39,025 nucleotides of DNA from assembly GCA_012521875.1 (NCBI GenBank), contig JAAYLN010000030.1, positions 1 through 39,025 on the forward strand. Reading direction: 5' to 3'. A program made the translations under genes and the position numbers. Positions 15,172-23,270 of the stretch are shown here, in pieces. The first letter of the stretch is position 1; each line of letters opens with the position of its first letter. Below the pieces are notes generated by a model, which was given only the letters and a program-made list of their open reading frames with translations, did not search any database and was not told the DNA's origin. Origin of the DNA: Lentisphaerota bacterium. Lineage in GTDB: Bacteria; Verrucomicrobiota; Kiritimatiellia; RFP12; JAAYLN01.

Positions 15172-15966
15172 ATGAAGACACATGATCTGAAACAAGTGGC
15201 GCGCGAGGCGGGTGCCGATCTCGTCGGCATCGCCCCGACCGACCGGTGGGCCGACTGGCCCACCGCCCGGAATCCCCGAACCATCATGCCGGCCTGCCGC
15301 TCGGTCATCGTCATCGGGCGGCGTGTGCTGCGCGGCTCCTTCCGCGGCATAGAGGAGGGCACGAACTTCTCCTCGACCTACAATCACTACGGCTTGCTAT
15401 GGAACGAGTCCCTGTTCCTCGCGCGCACCGTCCACCAGACCGCCTGCGCCATAGAGGCGGCAGGCCGCGAGGCGATGCCCCTCTTCGGCGGTGCCTCGGC
15501 CAAGGCCGAGGTGCAACTCGACACCAAGGCGCTGGCCCATGCGGCGGGCCTTGGCTCGGTCGGCAAGGGTGGCTTCTTCCTAACGCGCCAGTACGGCCAC
15601 CGCCAGCGCTTCGCGCTCATCCTCACCGATCTCGAGCTGGAAGGCGACCCCGTCGACGACCTCGACTTCTGCAAGGATTGCGACGCCTGCCTCAAGGCCT
15701 GCCCGCTCCAGGCGCTGTCGGACAAGGGCGGTGAGGTCTATGCCATCGACACCCAGCTCTGCCAGCAATGCGCCAATGGCAAGATGCAGACATTCGATTA
15801 TGCCTACGAGCGCCTCGACCGCCTGGCGGCCTCCTGCGGCCGTGCCTGCCTCGTGGCACTCGAGAACCGTATCGGGAACCGCTTCGGCACGCCCTTCCGC
15901 CGCCGTTCCGTCTGGACGCGCGACCTCGAGGGACGCTGTACCGTACACCCCCTGGACACCAAGTAG
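15172..15966 (+). CDS. QueG-like iron-sulfur protein, paralogue 1
   Basis: The 264-residue product resembles the core of epoxyqueuosine reductase (COG1600) and the C-terminal part of reductive dehalogenases. It has an N-terminal ADLVGIAPTD region, SVIVIGRRVLRG at 44-55, a middle segment AHAAGLGSVGKGGFFLTRQYG at 122-142, RFALILTDLELEGDP at 146-160, then a 4Fe-4S motif Cys167-x2-Cys170-x2-Cys173-x3-Cys177-Pro. Four further cysteines (197, 200, 222, 226; CQQC and CGRAC) could hold a second cluster. It is shorter than QueG (about 380) and lacks its C-terminal HEAT-like part, so a tRNA role is unlikely. The QueG N-terminal region binds cobalamin; whether this one does cannot be seen. AAAGGA lies 6 nt before the ATG. 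No Tat or Sec signal is present, so it is cytoplasmic. The reaction is unknown. Confidence 0.8.
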   Translation: MKTHDLKQVAREAGADLVGIAPTDRWADWPTARNPRTIMPACRSVIVIGRRVLRGSFRGIEEGTNFSSTYNHYGLLWNESLFLARTVHQTACAIEAAGREAMPLFGGASAKAEVQLDTKALAHAAGLGSVGKGGFFLTRQYGHRQRFALILTDLELEGDPVDDLDFCKDCDACLKACPLQALSDKGGEVYAIDTQLCQQCANGKMQTFDYAYERLDRLAASCGRACLVALENRIGNRFGTPFRRRSVWTRDLEGRCTVHPLDTK

Positions 15967-15982
15967 AAAGGAACCGCTTCCC

Positions 15983-16834
15983 ATGACAGCAAAAGAACTG
16001 AAAGCGGCCGCCAAGGGTTTTGGCGCCGACCTCGTCGGTATCGCCTCCATCGACGTGCTGCGCGACCTGCCCAGCGAGATCAACCCGCTCTCGATCCACT
16101 CGGGTGCCAGATCGGTCATCGTGCTGGGGCGCAAGGTGCTGCGCGGCACCCTGCGCGGTGTCGAGCAGGGTACCGAGATGGAGAACTCCTTCCCGGAGTT
16201 CGGATTCGTCATGCTGGAGGACAACTTCCTCGCCAAGACCACCTACGATGTGGTCATCTGGATGGAGCGGCAGGGCTTCGAGGCCGTTCCGCTCTTCGCC
16301 TACGATGTGGAAAAGGATGCCGTCGGCGTGCCGGTCGCGCCCGGCAAGCCGGCACCGAACGTGATCCTGCAGTACCGCCTGCTGGCGCAGGCCGCGGGTC
16401 TGGGCGAGACGGGGCTCAACGGTCTCTTCCTGACCCCCGAGTTCGGCCCGCGCCAGCGCTTCGCCATGCTGGTGAGCGATGCCGAACTGGAGGCCGACGA
16501 GCCCTTCAAGCCGCGCATCTGCGACGACTGCGGCGCCTGCGTCAAGGGCTGCCCGCTGGCGGCGCTTGATGCCGCCACCGGCAAGCCCTACGGCCTGCTG
16601 GGCTACGAGCGCAACGTCGCGGCGCGCGACAACTCCCGCTGCCTGCGCTGCCGCAACGGCGCCATCCAGACCGGCGAGGGGCGCTTCAAGACGGTCGACC
16701 GCATGGCGGCCGCCTGCAACCGCGCCTGCATCGCCGCGCTCGAGGAGCGCGGCATCCTCGAAGAGCAGTTCGCAACCCCCTTCCGGCAGGGCCCCGCATG
16801 GGGCCGCGACCTGCTCGGCAACCCGATCGCCTAA
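15983..16834 (+). CDS. QueG-like iron-sulfur protein, paralogue 2
   Basis: The 283-residue product starts at ATG 15983 (AAAGGAAC upstream), 16 bp after paralogue 1. It aligns with paralogue 1 throughout: ADLVGIASID at 15-24, SVIVLGRKVLRGTLRGVEQG at 44-63, AQAAGLGETGLNGLFLTPEF at 135-154, RFAMLVSDAELEAD at 159-172. The cluster motif is Cys180-x2-Cys183-x2-Cys186-x3-Cys190-Pro, and the second set is Cys220-x2-Cys223 and Cys245-x3-Cys249 (CLRC, CNRAC), matching paralogue 1 cysteine for cysteine. Both copies are therefore likely functional and may form a hetero-oligomer. An insertion around 108-127 is the main difference. The frame is open further upstream to 15731, but that part overlaps the intact first gene. 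Confidence 0.8.
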   Translation: MTAKELKAAAKGFGADLVGIASIDVLRDLPSEINPLSIHSGARSVIVLGRKVLRGTLRGVEQGTEMENSFPEFGFVMLEDNFLAKTTYDVVIWMERQGFEAVPLFAYDVEKDAVGVPVAPGKPAPNVILQYRLLAQAAGLGETGLNGLFLTPEFGPRQRFAMLVSDAELEADEPFKPRICDDCGACVKGCPLAALDAATGKPYGLLGYERNVAARDNSRCLRCRNGAIQTGEGRFKTVDRMAAACNRACIAALEERGILEEQFATPFRQGPAWGRDLLGNPIA

Positions 16835-16846
16835 GGAGAACCCACC

Positions 16847-17980
16847 ATGTCCACCAAGAAACTCACTTCCCGGATGATCAAGGACCTCGCCCTGGAGATC
16901 GGCGGCGGGGGCGGCGGCGTGGAGGTCGTCGGCATCGCGCCGATCTCGCGCTTTTCCACGGCACCCGAGCGGATGCATCCCAAAAACATCTTCCCCGACT
17001 GCAAGTCGGTGATCTCGCTCGTGCAGCCGATCCCGCGCAGCACCTACCGCGGCATCACCGAGGGGACGCACTGGAGCAACTACACCTACTACTCCTACAA
17101 CCGCCTCAACGCGCTCTTCCGTCCGATGGTGACCAACGAGCTGGCGCGTTTCATCGAGGATCACGGCTACGAGGCCGTGCCGGTCTATCCCGGCGTTCCC
17201 GAGATCTACCCCAACAAGCCCGACCCCGTGCCGGGGCGCCCATCGCCCGAGATCACCATCAACGTGCGTATCGCGGCCATGGCCTGCGGCCTCGGCGAGA
17301 TCGGCTGGTCGAAGGTCTTCCTGCATCCGGTCTACGGGCCGCGCGTGCGCATCGGCACGATCCTGACCGACGCCGAACTCGAGCCCGATCCCCTGATCAA
17401 GCCCGGCACGATCTGCAAGCGCTGCATGCGCTGCGTGCCGACCTGTCCCGGCAACGCCATCCCGCCGCGTGACGGGCCGAAGATCACGATCAGGATCGAC
17501 GACCAGGAGTACTCGTGGGGCGATGTCCACATGGGCCGCTGCACGGCGACCCACCACGGCATCAACTACAAGGCGTCGCCCTTCCTGAAGCGCTACTTCC
17601 CCGGCTTCAATCTCGATATCACCGAGACGACGATGTCCGAGGAACTGGCCTACAAGATCACCCATTCGCTGGGTCTGGCCAACTGGTGGCGGCAGAATCC
17701 CGAGTTCCCCGGCATCCAGGGCTACCCCTACATCAAGCAGATCTCGTCCCATTGCGGCTACCTCGCGGTATGCGGTGCCAAGGGCTGCATCCGCGGCTGC
17801 ATGGAGTTCCAGGAGAAGGCCAAGAACATCGGCCAGTGCGACTTCAAGACACCGGTCTTCCCCGAGAAGCCGTGGGAACTCCCGCCGCCCGAGGAGGATG
17901 AGACCGGCGGCGTGGTCGAGAAGAAGATGCTGACCGAGCTCTACCAGGAGCCCGATCTCGATGCCGGCCAGTGGAGCTAG
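16847..17980 (+). CDS. QueG-like iron-sulfur protein, paralogue 3 (long, divergent)
   Basis: The 377-residue product follows paralogue 2 by 12 bp with an AAGGAG ribosome site. It keeps the shared core: VEVVGIAPISRF at 25-36, a STYRGITEGTHWSNYTYYSY stretch at 65-84, AAMACGLGEIGWSKVFLHPVYGPR at 143-166, RIGTILTDAELEPDP at 168-182, and Cys190-x2-Cys193-x2-Cys196-x3-Cys200-Pro. The following region differs from paralogues 1 and 2: a GRCTATHHG segment (Cys232) and a Cys-rich SSHCGYLAVCGAKGCIRGCM segment (Cys303, 309, 314, 318) that may carry another cluster. An unusual GGGGGG run sits at 19-24. It may be the partner or the catalytic subunit of the set. Cytoplasmic; the reaction is unknown. Confidence 0.8.
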   Translation: MSTKKLTSRMIKDLALEIGGGGGGVEVVGIAPISRFSTAPERMHPKNIFPDCKSVISLVQPIPRSTYRGITEGTHWSNYTYYSYNRLNALFRPMVTNELARFIEDHGYEAVPVYPGVPEIYPNKPDPVPGRPSPEITINVRIAAMACGLGEIGWSKVFLHPVYGPRVRIGTILTDAELEPDPLIKPGTICKRCMRCVPTCPGNAIPPRDGPKITIRIDDQEYSWGDVHMGRCTATHHGINYKASPFLKRYFPGFNLDITETTMSEELAYKITHSLGLANWWRQNPEFPGIQGYPYIKQISSHCGYLAVCGAKGCIRGCMEFQEKAKNIGQCDFKTPVFPEKPWELPPPEEDETGGVVEKKMLTELYQEPDLDAGQWS

Positions 17981-18029
17981 GCCACAGCACATTTGTCTGG
18001 ACACCCGTCTTTCACTCTGGAGAAAAACG

Positions 18030-18818
18030 ATGCGCAAAAGCAAGGTTCTCGCCCGGCTGCGGGCGGACAAGCCCGTCTTGATGACCAACATCAGCATGGG
18101 GGTCAACACCATGGCGGTCGAGATGGCCGGCCTCCTCGGTTTCCACGCCGTCTGGCTCGACATGGAGCACCGTTCGTTCACCTGGCGCGAAACCGAGATG
18201 CTGGTGATGGCGGCCCGCCTCGGCGATCTGGATGCGCTGGTGCGCATCCGCAAGCAGGAGGGGTATGTCACCTTCCAGCGTCCGCTGCAGGAAGGTGCGG
18301 CGGGGCTGATGGTGCCCCATGTCCGCTCGCCCGAGGAAGCCGCCCGCTGGGTCGAATACGGCAAATATGCGCCGGTCGGCCGGCGCGGCTTCGAGAACGT
18401 CATGCGCGATGCCGACATGGGGCTGGTAGATTCGGCCGACTATCTCGGGCATGCCAACCGTGAAACCTTCCTGGCGCTCCAGATCGAGGACATCGAGGCG
18501 GTCGAGGCCGTGGACGAAATCGCGGCCGTGCCCGGATTCGAAATCCTGTTCGTGGGGCCCGGCGATCTCTCGAACGGCTATGGCGTGATCGGCCAGGCCC
18601 GCCATGCCAGGGTCATGCAGGCCATCGAGCGGGTCGCGGCGGCGGCGGCGCGTCATGGCAAATGGTGGGGCCTGCCCGTGACCGGCGTCGACGAGGCCGC
18701 CCGGTTCGCCGCAATGGGCGGGCGCTTCTTCAACATCGGCAGCGACTACGGCTGGATCCGCACCGGCCTGACCCAGGTGCGCGACGCCTTTGCCGAGCGT
18801 TTCGGGCTGGATGCCTGA
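18030..18818 (+). CDS. HpcH/HpaI-family aldolase/citrate lyase-like protein
   Basis: Class II pyruvate aldolases of this family cleave 2-keto-4-hydroxy acids to pyruvate and an aldehyde with a divalent metal. The 262-residue product has the expected residues by motif: LDMEHRSF with base His47, VRI with Arg72 (pyruvate carboxylate), QIEDIEAVE with metal ligand Glu153, and FVGPGDLS with metal ligand Asp179. The start at ATG 18030 has GGAG 7 nt upstream and removes an upstream extension that would overlap the previous gene. It lies in the IclR operon, 49 bp after the third iron-sulfur gene, and would supply the C-C cleavage step in breakdown of a sugar acid or similar compound. Cytoplasmic. Confidence 0.9.
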   Translation: MRKSKVLARLRADKPVLMTNISMGVNTMAVEMAGLLGFHAVWLDMEHRSFTWRETEMLVMAARLGDLDALVRIRKQEGYVTFQRPLQEGAAGLMVPHVRSPEEAARWVEYGKYAPVGRRGFENVMRDADMGLVDSADYLGHANRETFLALQIEDIEAVEAVDEIAAVPGFEILFVGPGDLSNGYGVIGQARHARVMQAIERVAAAAARHGKWWGLPVTGVDEAARFAAMGGRFFNIGSDYGWIRTGLTQVRDAFAERFGLDA

Positions 18819-18852
18819 CCGGGATTCTGTCGCCAAATAAGGATGGACAGAC

Positions 18853-20685
18853 ATGGCTTGGCAGACACAGGTGATTTTCGACAATCTGGCGCCGGAGATC
18901 GGCGAGAGCGTGGCACGCGACCTCGCCGCGGCGCGGCGGCTGGCGGATGCGCGCGGCATGGCGCCTGCCCCGCTGCGGCTCCGGCTGGTGGCGCTCGACC
19001 ACGCACATGATCCGCAGTCCGTGCCGCCCCACCGCATCGAGACCCCGGAAGCATCCGCGCCCGCCAGCCTGGCCGCCCGCTGCGAGTGGCAGAAGCGGCG
19101 CGACAGCTTCCAGATCGTGGCCGGGCCGGACGGGGTCTGGGTGATCGGCGGCGGCAGCACCGGCGTGATGTACGGCGTCAACGAGGTCATCGGCTGCCTG
19201 ACCGGCCTGATCTGGGCCTCGCAGAACGAGGACGAGGCCCTCTTCGGGCCCGTCCGCGACCTGCCGGCGGCGCCGCAGGTGCCGCGGATCGCCTACCGTG
19301 GCATGTACCGCGGCAACCGGGACTGGTTCGGACGGCAGCGGCTCAACTTCTGCATGATGGGGGCGGCCCACTGGGCCGGCGAGACGGCCGGGAGCCGCGC
19401 GGCGGCACTGGCGGAGGCCGCCCGGCGCGGCATCCATCCGACGCTGTCGGAACATGCCATGCACACCTATCTGCCGGAAGAAGTCCTGAAGGCGCATCCC
19501 GACTGGATGGGCCTGCGCGACGGCGAGCGCTGCCTGCGCGCCGCGGTCGAGCTGCCCGATTGTCCGCACCTGAACGCCGCTGCCACCATCCAGCCCTGCT
19601 ATTCCAACGCGGCGGCGCGTGGCTACATCGTGTCGCGCATGGCGGAACTGCTCGAAGCCACGCCCGGCCTGGACTTTTTCGGGATATGGCCCCACGACGG
19701 GGTCAACAACTGGTGCCAGTGCGACGCCTGCCGCGCCGTCACGCCCTTCGAGCACATGCACACCCTGGCGCGCGAGCTGCGGGCGAAGGTTGGCGGAGGC
19801 GTGGCGTTCGAGCTGATCGCCTACTCCAACATGCTTAACCTGCCGCGCAAGCCGCTGCCCCCGGCGGACAACCTCTACGCCTTCTTCTGTCCCTATCTGC
19901 GCAGCTTCCGCCATCGCATCTACGACTCCGGCGGGGCGGAGCAGGTGCTTACCGGTGTCAACTACCCCGGCCCCGACCGGATCAACCCGGTCGATGAGCG
20001 CGAATACGGGCGCATCTTTGAAAACTGGCTTCCGTTCTGGCGCGAGGCGGGCATCGTCCCGGCGGTGTTCGAGTACAATGGCAACTTTCCTGACGAGACG
20101 GGCCGCATGGATCACCAGCGCTACATTCACATCCCCGCACCGCAATTGCGCGAGGACGAGGCGTGCTGGTATGCCGCGCGCGGCGTCGGGCTGGCGATTC
20201 TCTGCGGTCAGCACGGGGAGTGGCCCGACGCCTTCCCCGATCTTGCCTGGGCCCATTCGATCTGGGGCAACGAGCCGGTGGCCGCCTTGCGCCGGCGCTA
20301 CTACACGGCGCTGGGCGGCACGCATGGCAGCCAGCTCGCCGATGCTGTCGATGGCGTATCGGTCGCGCTCAAGGCCTCAGATGCCATTCCCGAGCAGGCG
20401 CTGGGCGATCTCGACGACGTGCTGCGCCTGCTGCCCGACGGCTCGCAGGTGCAGCGCTACCGTGACTGGGCCGGCTACATCCGCCTCGGCCGCAAGGCCT
20501 GGAATTTCCTGCTGGCCGGCGACGCGGCGGCCGCGGCGGACATGGAGATCGAAATCCGCAAGTTCATCGAGGCGCGCGCGGATCGGATCCAGACCGCCGA
20601 CCTGCAGCTTAAACGCAGCATCCACCTCGAGAAGCGCGCCCGCGAACAGGCCGCCGGCCGCGCCGGGAAGGACTATGTCCTGTGA
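18853..20685 (+). CDS. DUF4838-domain, glycoside-hydrolase-like protein
   Basis: The 610-residue product has an N-terminal alpha/beta domain ending in GSTGVMYGVNEVIGCLTGL (about 98-116), as in the GH20/GH67-type N-domains. A TIM-barrel-like central domain has the DUF4838 signature FFGIWPHDGVNNWCQCDAC (about 276-294), where a D-x-x-x-x-C-x-C-x-x-C pattern follows the fourth strand. A helical C-terminal part follows. DUF4838 proteins are common in polysaccharide-degrading Bacteroidota and PVC bacteria; the reaction is not established. No signal peptide is seen, so it may work on imported oligomers. AAGGA lies 9 nt upstream of the ATG. It is last in the operon, and its TGA stop at 20683-20685 runs directly into a (CGACAAAG)n repeat. 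Confidence 0.8.
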   Translation: MAWQTQVIFDNLAPEIGESVARDLAAARRLADARGMAPAPLRLRLVALDHAHDPQSVPPHRIETPEASAPASLAARCEWQKRRDSFQIVAGPDGVWVIGGGSTGVMYGVNEVIGCLTGLIWASQNEDEALFGPVRDLPAAPQVPRIAYRGMYRGNRDWFGRQRLNFCMMGAAHWAGETAGSRAAALAEAARRGIHPTLSEHAMHTYLPEEVLKAHPDWMGLRDGERCLRAAVELPDCPHLNAAATIQPCYSNAAARGYIVSRMAELLEATPGLDFFGIWPHDGVNNWCQCDACRAVTPFEHMHTLARELRAKVGGGVAFELIAYSNMLNLPRKPLPPADNLYAFFCPYLRSFRHRIYDSGGAEQVLTGVNYPGPDRINPVDEREYGRIFENWLPFWREAGIVPAVFEYNGNFPDETGRMDHQRYIHIPAPQLREDEACWYAARGVGLAILCGQHGEWPDAFPDLAWAHSIWGNEPVAALRRRYYTALGGTHGSQLADAVDGVSVALKASDAIPEQALGDLDDVLRLLPDGSQVQRYRDWAGYIRLGRKAWNFLLAGDAAAAADMEIEIRKFIEARADRIQTADLQLKRSIHLEKRAREQAAGRAGKDYVL

Positions 20686-20719
20686 GACAAAGTTACCGAC
20701 AAAGCTCGCGACAAAGTGA
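20685..20719 (+). repeat. (CGACAAAG)n repeat at the end of the DUF4838 gene
   Basis: GAGACAAAGTTACCGACAA and GCTCGCGACAAAGTG follow the stop codon with no spacer. The 92-bp gap to the convergent glycosidase gene holds nothing else recognisable. Confidence 0.75.
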
Positions 20720-20777
20720 TGGCGATGCCCTATACGCCACTGGCGACCGATGGCCGCCAGTGGCGTGACCGAGTGCC

Positions 20778-23270
20778 TCACCGCATACCGAACTGGTTGT
20801 TAAGGCTGAAGGCGAAGGGAGCCGAGGGTTTCGAGGTGGCACCCGTCTTGTCGGTATAGACCACAAAGGCGTGGAACGTGGTGCCGGCACGGAAGCCGTT
20901 CACCTGTGCGCCCGACTGCTTCAGTCGGCTGCCTAGCTTGAGCGCATCGCTTCCGTCGGCCTGCTGCGCCAGCCAGATGTCGTAGTGCATGGCACCCTCC
21001 ACCTCGTTGAAGCGGAAGATGCCGCGCGTGCCGTCGTAGTAGTGCGCCGGGTGCTCGACGGCCGTGATGGCGGTGGCGGGCAGGGTGCCCGCCGCGGCCA
21101 GCGCGGCGATGGGGTTGACGCGCGACGAGCCGGCGGGAGGCGGCGCCATGCGGATGCGGTTGCGCGCGATGGCCGCCTCGCCCATGTCATCGGTCGAAGC
21201 ATACTCGACAGCCAGGCTGCCCAGCAGCACCGGCGAGGGATCGGTCGGCTCGAGCGAGTTGACGTACATGGCGCGCGGACGCCGCTCGATGAAGATCTTC
21301 TCGATGGCCAGTGGCAGGTCAACGATGCCGTCGCCGCCCGAGGAACCCCACGAGGTCGTTCCCGCTTCGCGGAACGAGTCGTAGGGCGCGTGGGAGGGGA
21401 GCTCGAGGCGCACCAGGCGCCAGCCGTCGAAGTTGAAGAAGCTGGCGCCGGGCGTGTCGTCGCAGTTCCACTCGCCGACGCTGCCGACGCTGGTCCACTT
21501 CTCGCCCTGCGCATCGCGCAGCACATAGACGATGCGTCCCCAGTCCGAGGCGGCACGCACCCACATCGTCAGATGGGTGCCCTTGCCGGGAATGACAACC
21601 GGGGCGGACGGCTTGAGAGCCGTGTAGAATGGCATGACGCCCCGGTCCCTGTCCTGGGGCGGCAGGGTCACGGCCAGGGCGGTGCCGCCGTACTCCGCCG
21701 CCACGCTGGTGGTCGCAAGATGCATGGTGGCGTGGAAGCGCCGGACGGCATCGGGGAAGGCGTCGACGTATCCGGGATCGGCATCGTCGCCCTGTGTGTC
21801 AAACAGGGTGGCCACACAGCCCAGTTCCCTGGTGTGCGGCGCGGGTACGGCATCGCTGTGGTCGGGCTCGCCGAGTACCGCGGCAAACGTTTCGCCGGCA
21901 CCGTGGAGGTACTGCGGCGAGGTCGTCAGCGTCAGGCGCAGGCCGTCGTCGCCGGCCAGCAGATTAGTCGAGTTGTCCATGCTGTCGATCAATTCGACGC
22001 GGGTGCCCCTGGGCAGGGAGAGGGTGATGTCGCGGCTGCCGCGCAGCGTCCAGAGGATATGCAGGCTATGGCCGTCGCGGCTGTCGCGGAAGCGCAGCGC
22101 ATAGACCGAAAGTGAGCCGGTCGGCTCCCAGCCGGCGAACTCCATGTGGCGCAGGTTGCGGATCAGTGCTCCGATCGCGCTGTAGGCGGGGTGGGGGTTC
22201 AGCCCCGCGCGACGGCTGATCATGCCGCCGCCGTAGTGCTGCTCGCCCCACCAGTCGGCGCATTCGGCCGGCGTGCCCATGGCGAACTGGCGGTTGACGC
22301 CATAGGCGGCGAGGATCAGCGCCGCGCGGACGGTGTGGTCGGCGTGCTGCTGCGGCGTCAGGGCGCCGGGCATGACGGGGGCAATGCAGGGATCCTCGAC
22401 GGAGGGCCAGACCGGCGGCTTCTGCTTGAACTGCTTCCAGACCGTGGTGAACTGGTAGGTGCGGTGCAGGGCGCACTGGTGCATCTGCATCTCGGGCAGG
22501 CGATCGAAATAGCCGACATCGACCCCGACACCGTCCATCATCCTGGTCAGCTTGTCGTTGGCACGCAGGAAGGGGATCGCGAAGCTGGGGTCGCCCCAGG
22601 GGAAGAGGAGCTTTACATCGGGATCCCATTCACGCGCCACCTCGGCGCTGGCGAGTGCCGTCTCGTGGAACCGGTCAAAGGCCTTCTGCTGGCTCTCGTC
22701 GAGCTTGTGCTGCGGCTCGCCGTAGAACTCCGGCAGGACGCCGTGGGTGCCGATCCCGCCCGGCTCGGCGAAGATGTTGACGTAGACCGGCTGATGCGTC
22801 GGCGTGGTGTCGGGATGTCCGTTGACGCGCCACTTCTGCTTGAGCGCCGCGATCGACTGCTCCGGATCCGCCTGGTAGTTCTCGGCCGTTCCCCCCTTTG
22901 ATCCCCAGGGACCCACCCAGAAGCTGCGGATGCCGTAGCGGCTGGCGATCAGCATGGTCTCGGCGTTGTCCCGGATCGTTCCCCTGTTGGCGCCGGTCGA
23001 CTCCATGCCGAGCTTGCCCATCAGCTCAAGCTCCTGGGCCTCGTCCGGCGTGTGATGCGCGCCGCGCCAGTTCCAGTAGCCGAACATGAAGCCCCTGGCC
23101 TCAAAGGGGCGCGCCTTGTATTCACGCTGGCGCAGATGGGCCAGCGAGCGCTCGAAGGTCTGCGTGACGCCGTTGCAGGTGGCGGTGAGGGTTACCGCAT
23201 GGTGGCCGTAGCGGCGCAACTCAAGGTCGAAGCGCACGCGCCGCGTGCCGTTGGCGGGAAGTTCCAGCAC
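20778..23270 (-). CDS. Large clan-A-like glycoside hydrolase, C-terminal part after a frameshift
   Basis: The 830-codon frame (GTG at 23270) continues the protein begun at 24675. The first 60 residues finish a beta-sandwich (LELPANGTRRVRFDLEL). Then a TIM-barrel-like domain begins at FMFGYWNWRGAHHTPDE. It contains PVYVNIFAEPGG, a possible acid/base Glu in NEP-like context, and VWPSVEDPCIAP, a possible nucleophile. After about residue 440 follow beta domains, one with TMWVRAASDWGRIVYVLRD (jelly-roll-like) and a fibronectin-III-like end (VEGAMHYDIWLAQQADGSDA). No ribosome site precedes the GTG, so this is unlikely to be an independent gene. The family is not assigned. It converges on the DUF4838 gene. 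Confidence 0.7.
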   Translation of the reverse strand: MLELPANGTRRVRFDLELRRYGHHAVTLTATCNGVTQTFERSLAHLRQREYKARPFEARGFMFGYWNWRGAHHTPDEAQELELMGKLGMESTGANRGTIRDNAETMLIASRYGIRSFWVGPWGSKGGTAENYQADPEQSIAALKQKWRVNGHPDTTPTHQPVYVNIFAEPGGIGTHGVLPEFYGEPQHKLDESQQKAFDRFHETALASAEVAREWDPDVKLLFPWGDPSFAIPFLRANDKLTRMMDGVGVDVGYFDRLPEMQMHQCALHRTYQFTTVWKQFKQKPPVWPSVEDPCIAPVMPGALTPQQHADHTVRAALILAAYGVNRQFAMGTPAECADWWGEQHYGGGMISRRAGLNPHPAYSAIGALIRNLRHMEFAGWEPTGSLSVYALRFRDSRDGHSLHILWTLRGSRDITLSLPRGTRVELIDSMDNSTNLLAGDDGLRLTLTTSPQYLHGAGETFAAVLGEPDHSDAVPAPHTRELGCVATLFDTQGDDADPGYVDAFPDAVRRFHATMHLATTSVAAEYGGTALAVTLPPQDRDRGVMPFYTALKPSAPVVIPGKGTHLTMWVRAASDWGRIVYVLRDAQGEKWTSVGSVGEWNCDDTPGASFFNFDGWRLVRLELPSHAPYDSFREAGTTSWGSSGGDGIVDLPLAIEKIFIERRPRAMYVNSLEPTDPSPVLLGSLAVEYASTDDMGEAAIARNRIRMAPPPAGSSRVNPIAALAAAGTLPATAITAVEHPAHYYDGTRGIFRFNEVEGAMHYDIWLAQQADGSDALKLGSRLKQSGAQVNGFRAGTTFHAFVVYTDKTGATSKPSAPFAFSLNNQFGMR

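Noticed and set aside
17961-18029. Upstream start of the HpcH/HpaI aldolase
   Set aside because: The extension overlaps the end of the third Fe-S gene, while GGAG and ATG at 18030 give a normal family N-terminus.
15692-18418. Very long open frame (908 codons) on the minus strand across the Fe-S genes
   Set aside because: It is antisense to three genes with clear motifs and ribosome sites; high G+C content with strong third-position bias opens the complementary frame. Its composition (Gly/Arg/His/Asp-rich, no domain) is not protein-like.
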